A DNA stretch of 64,000 nt from Oceanospirillum linum. Lineage in GTDB: Bacteria; Pseudomonadota; Gammaproteobacteria; Pseudomonadales; Halomonadaceae. The position numbers were made by a program, and so were the translations under genes. The DNA is taken from the NCBI RefSeq assembly GCF_900182785.1, contig NZ_FXTS01000005.1, positions 186,001-250,000 of the forward strand, given 5' to 3'. Of this stretch, positions 63,016 through 64,000 are shown one piece after another (the first letter of the stretch is position 1; each line of letters begins with the position of its first letter). The notes under the pieces were generated by a model, which did not search any database, had not been told where the DNA came from, and saw only the letters and a program-made list of their open reading frames with translations.

Positions 63016-64000
63016 ATGCGAGCTTTTCTCTCTTACTTACTGCACCCCAATGCTCAACAAAACAACCAAAGCGGCCTGATCATTATGATTCTGGCTATGC
63101 TACTGGTGCCCACAGTGGATGTTCTGGCCAAAATTCTGACCCAGTCCTTAGGGCCGGTTCAGGTCAGCTTCATCCGAACCCTGCTGCAGACTCTTCTGAT
63201 CATGTTGATTCTGCTGCGAAGCCCCGCAGGATCAGGGTCACTCAGAAGATTAAATCTGGCCTTAAAGCTCAGATTAAGTATCGCAGGCGTTCTGATCAGC
63301 ACTGCAATTACCTTTATGATGTGGTCTTTAAAGGAGCTTCCGGTCGCCAATGCTATCGCCCTCTTTTTTATCGAGCCTTTATTACTGATGGCTCTATCCG
63401 GGCTGATTCTGAAAGAGCGCACACCCTGGGTTCGTTATCTGGCCGCTATTGTCGGCCTGATCGGAGCTATGGTGGTCATTCGCCCTAACTGGCAGCTGTA
63501 TGGTTTCAGCGCTGTATTGCCGATGCTGGCAGCACTTTGTTATGCCCTGCACTTTATCGTAATCCGCAAATGCCGGGACCACCTGCAACCGCTGCAGATC
63601 CAGGCCGGAACCGGCATCGCTGGTATTCTCTTTCTTGGCTTACTGCTTATCGCTGGCAGCCATACGGAGGAAGCGGTACTGCACTGGAGTAGCCTGCAAA
63701 GCAATCATCTGCCTCTTTTGGCACTGCTGGGAGCCGTATCCGCGGTAAGCTATCTGATGATTAATGTGGCCTTTCATCGTTCAGCAGCCAGTACCCTGGC
63801 CCCCTTTCAGTATCTGGAGATTGTAAGCGCAACTTTTTTAGGGTTTCTGGTGTTCAGTGAATACCCGGACAGCCTGACCCTGGTCGGTACCGGTATTATT
63901 CTTGGAGCCGGTTTGTTTGTCATTGCCCACGAGCAGAAAAGTAATCCGGCAAAAAAGTCTGTAATGGAAAGCCGTAGCAAGCTCAGAAATGTGGGCACCT
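63016..64000 (+). CDS. EamA/DMT family transporter, 3' partial
   Basis: An open frame from ATG 63016 to the window end with no stop (328 codons visible). It has ten hydrophobic helices in two EamA repeats (IIMILAMLLVPTVDVLAK; FFIEPLLLMALSGLILKERTPW; YLEIVSATFLGFLVFSEYP), then a polar tail entering the window edge. Probably a metabolite exporter. It is divergent from ybiT across a 300-base region in which I see no other gene. Confidence 0.9.
   Translation, partial: MRAFLSYLLHPNAQQNNQSGLIIMILAMLLVPTVDVLAKILTQSLGPVQVSFIRTLLQTLLIMLILLRSPAGSGSLRRLNLALKLRLSIAGVLISTAITFMMWSLKELPVANAIALFFIEPLLLMALSGLILKERTPWVRYLAAIVGLIGAMVVIRPNWQLYGFSAVLPMLAALCYALHFIVIRKCRDHLQPLQIQAGTGIAGILFLGLLLIAGSHTEEAVLHWSSLQSNHLPLLALLGAVSAVSYLMINVAFHRSAASTLAPFQYLEIVSATFLGFLVFSEYPDSLTLVGTGIILGAGLFVIAHEQKSNPAKKSVMESRSKLRNVGT

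Noticed and set aside
1..64000. CRISPR arrays, insertion sequences, prophage or integron signals
   Set aside because: I saw no regularly spaced repeats, no transposase or integrase genes and no terminal inverted repeats with target duplications. The tRNA array is not followed by an integrase or by a repeated tRNA 3' end.

Overview
The window looks like a chromosomal segment of a marine gammaproteobacterium of the Oceanospirillales/Oceanospirillaceae kind. This is inferred from gene content and order only: a seven-gene-type Mrp Na+/H+ antiporter with MrpA and MrpB fused, the gacA(uvrY)-uvrC-pgsA-tRNA(Gly-Cys-Leu) block, uvrB divergent from an aspartate aminotransferase gene, a second elongation factor G, and many signalling proteins. 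I see no prophage, insertion sequence, integrase or CRISPR array.

Layout. 1-5836: mrpA(B)-C-D-E-F-G operon, cut at its 5' end by the window edge. 6114-7238: a FabH-like ketoacyl synthase III paralogue flanked by copies of a CGTTTGAAA motif. 7631-11055 (minus): gacA, uvrC, pgsA and a tRNA array with its own promoter. 11217-14088: tyrR, msrA and a split ychJ. 14762-31228: a signalling-rich stretch (an Aer-like PAS chemoreceptor with a frameshift, a 1265-residue hybrid kinase, two GGDEF-EAL proteins, one with a periplasmic CxxCH motif), with smrA, uvrB, an aminotransferase and yaeQ in between. 31493-42482: regulators and transporters (Lrp, LysR, three exporters/MFS, BrnQ), plus an OmpR-type regulator beside a 7TMR-DISM histidine kinase gene interrupted by an in-frame TAA. 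42892-44979: EF-G paralogue. 46087-48998: a tight operon of ribbon-helix-helix protein, CHAD-domain protein, ParA-type ATPase and Nudix hydrolase. 49132-57058 (minus): a fatty-acid or acyl-chain catabolic cluster (acyl-CoA dehydrogenase, thiolase, fused hydroxyacyl-CoA dehydrogenase/hydratase, acyl-CoA synthetase, orphan substrate-binding protein) with a divergent, frameshifted AraC regulator. 58445-64000: slyD, a cold-shock gene with a long leader, a HAD phosphatase, rsuA, the ABC-F gene ybiT and a truncated exporter gene.

The best candidate for an under-described system is the RHH-CHAD-ParA-Nudix operon. CHAD domains bind polyphosphate, ParA-family ATPases position cargo on the nucleoid, small RHH proteins serve as ParA partners or autoregulators, and diphosphoinositol-phosphohydrolase-like Nudix enzymes can cut polyphosphate. 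Together these suggest a polyphosphate-granule positioning and turnover module; that reading is inference.

A caution on the broken genes: ychJ, the Aer-like receptor gene and the araC-type gene are each restored by a one-base length change in a T or G run. This pattern points as much to sequencing error as to real mutation. The TAA in the DISM kinase gene is a substitution-type change and is not explained that way.
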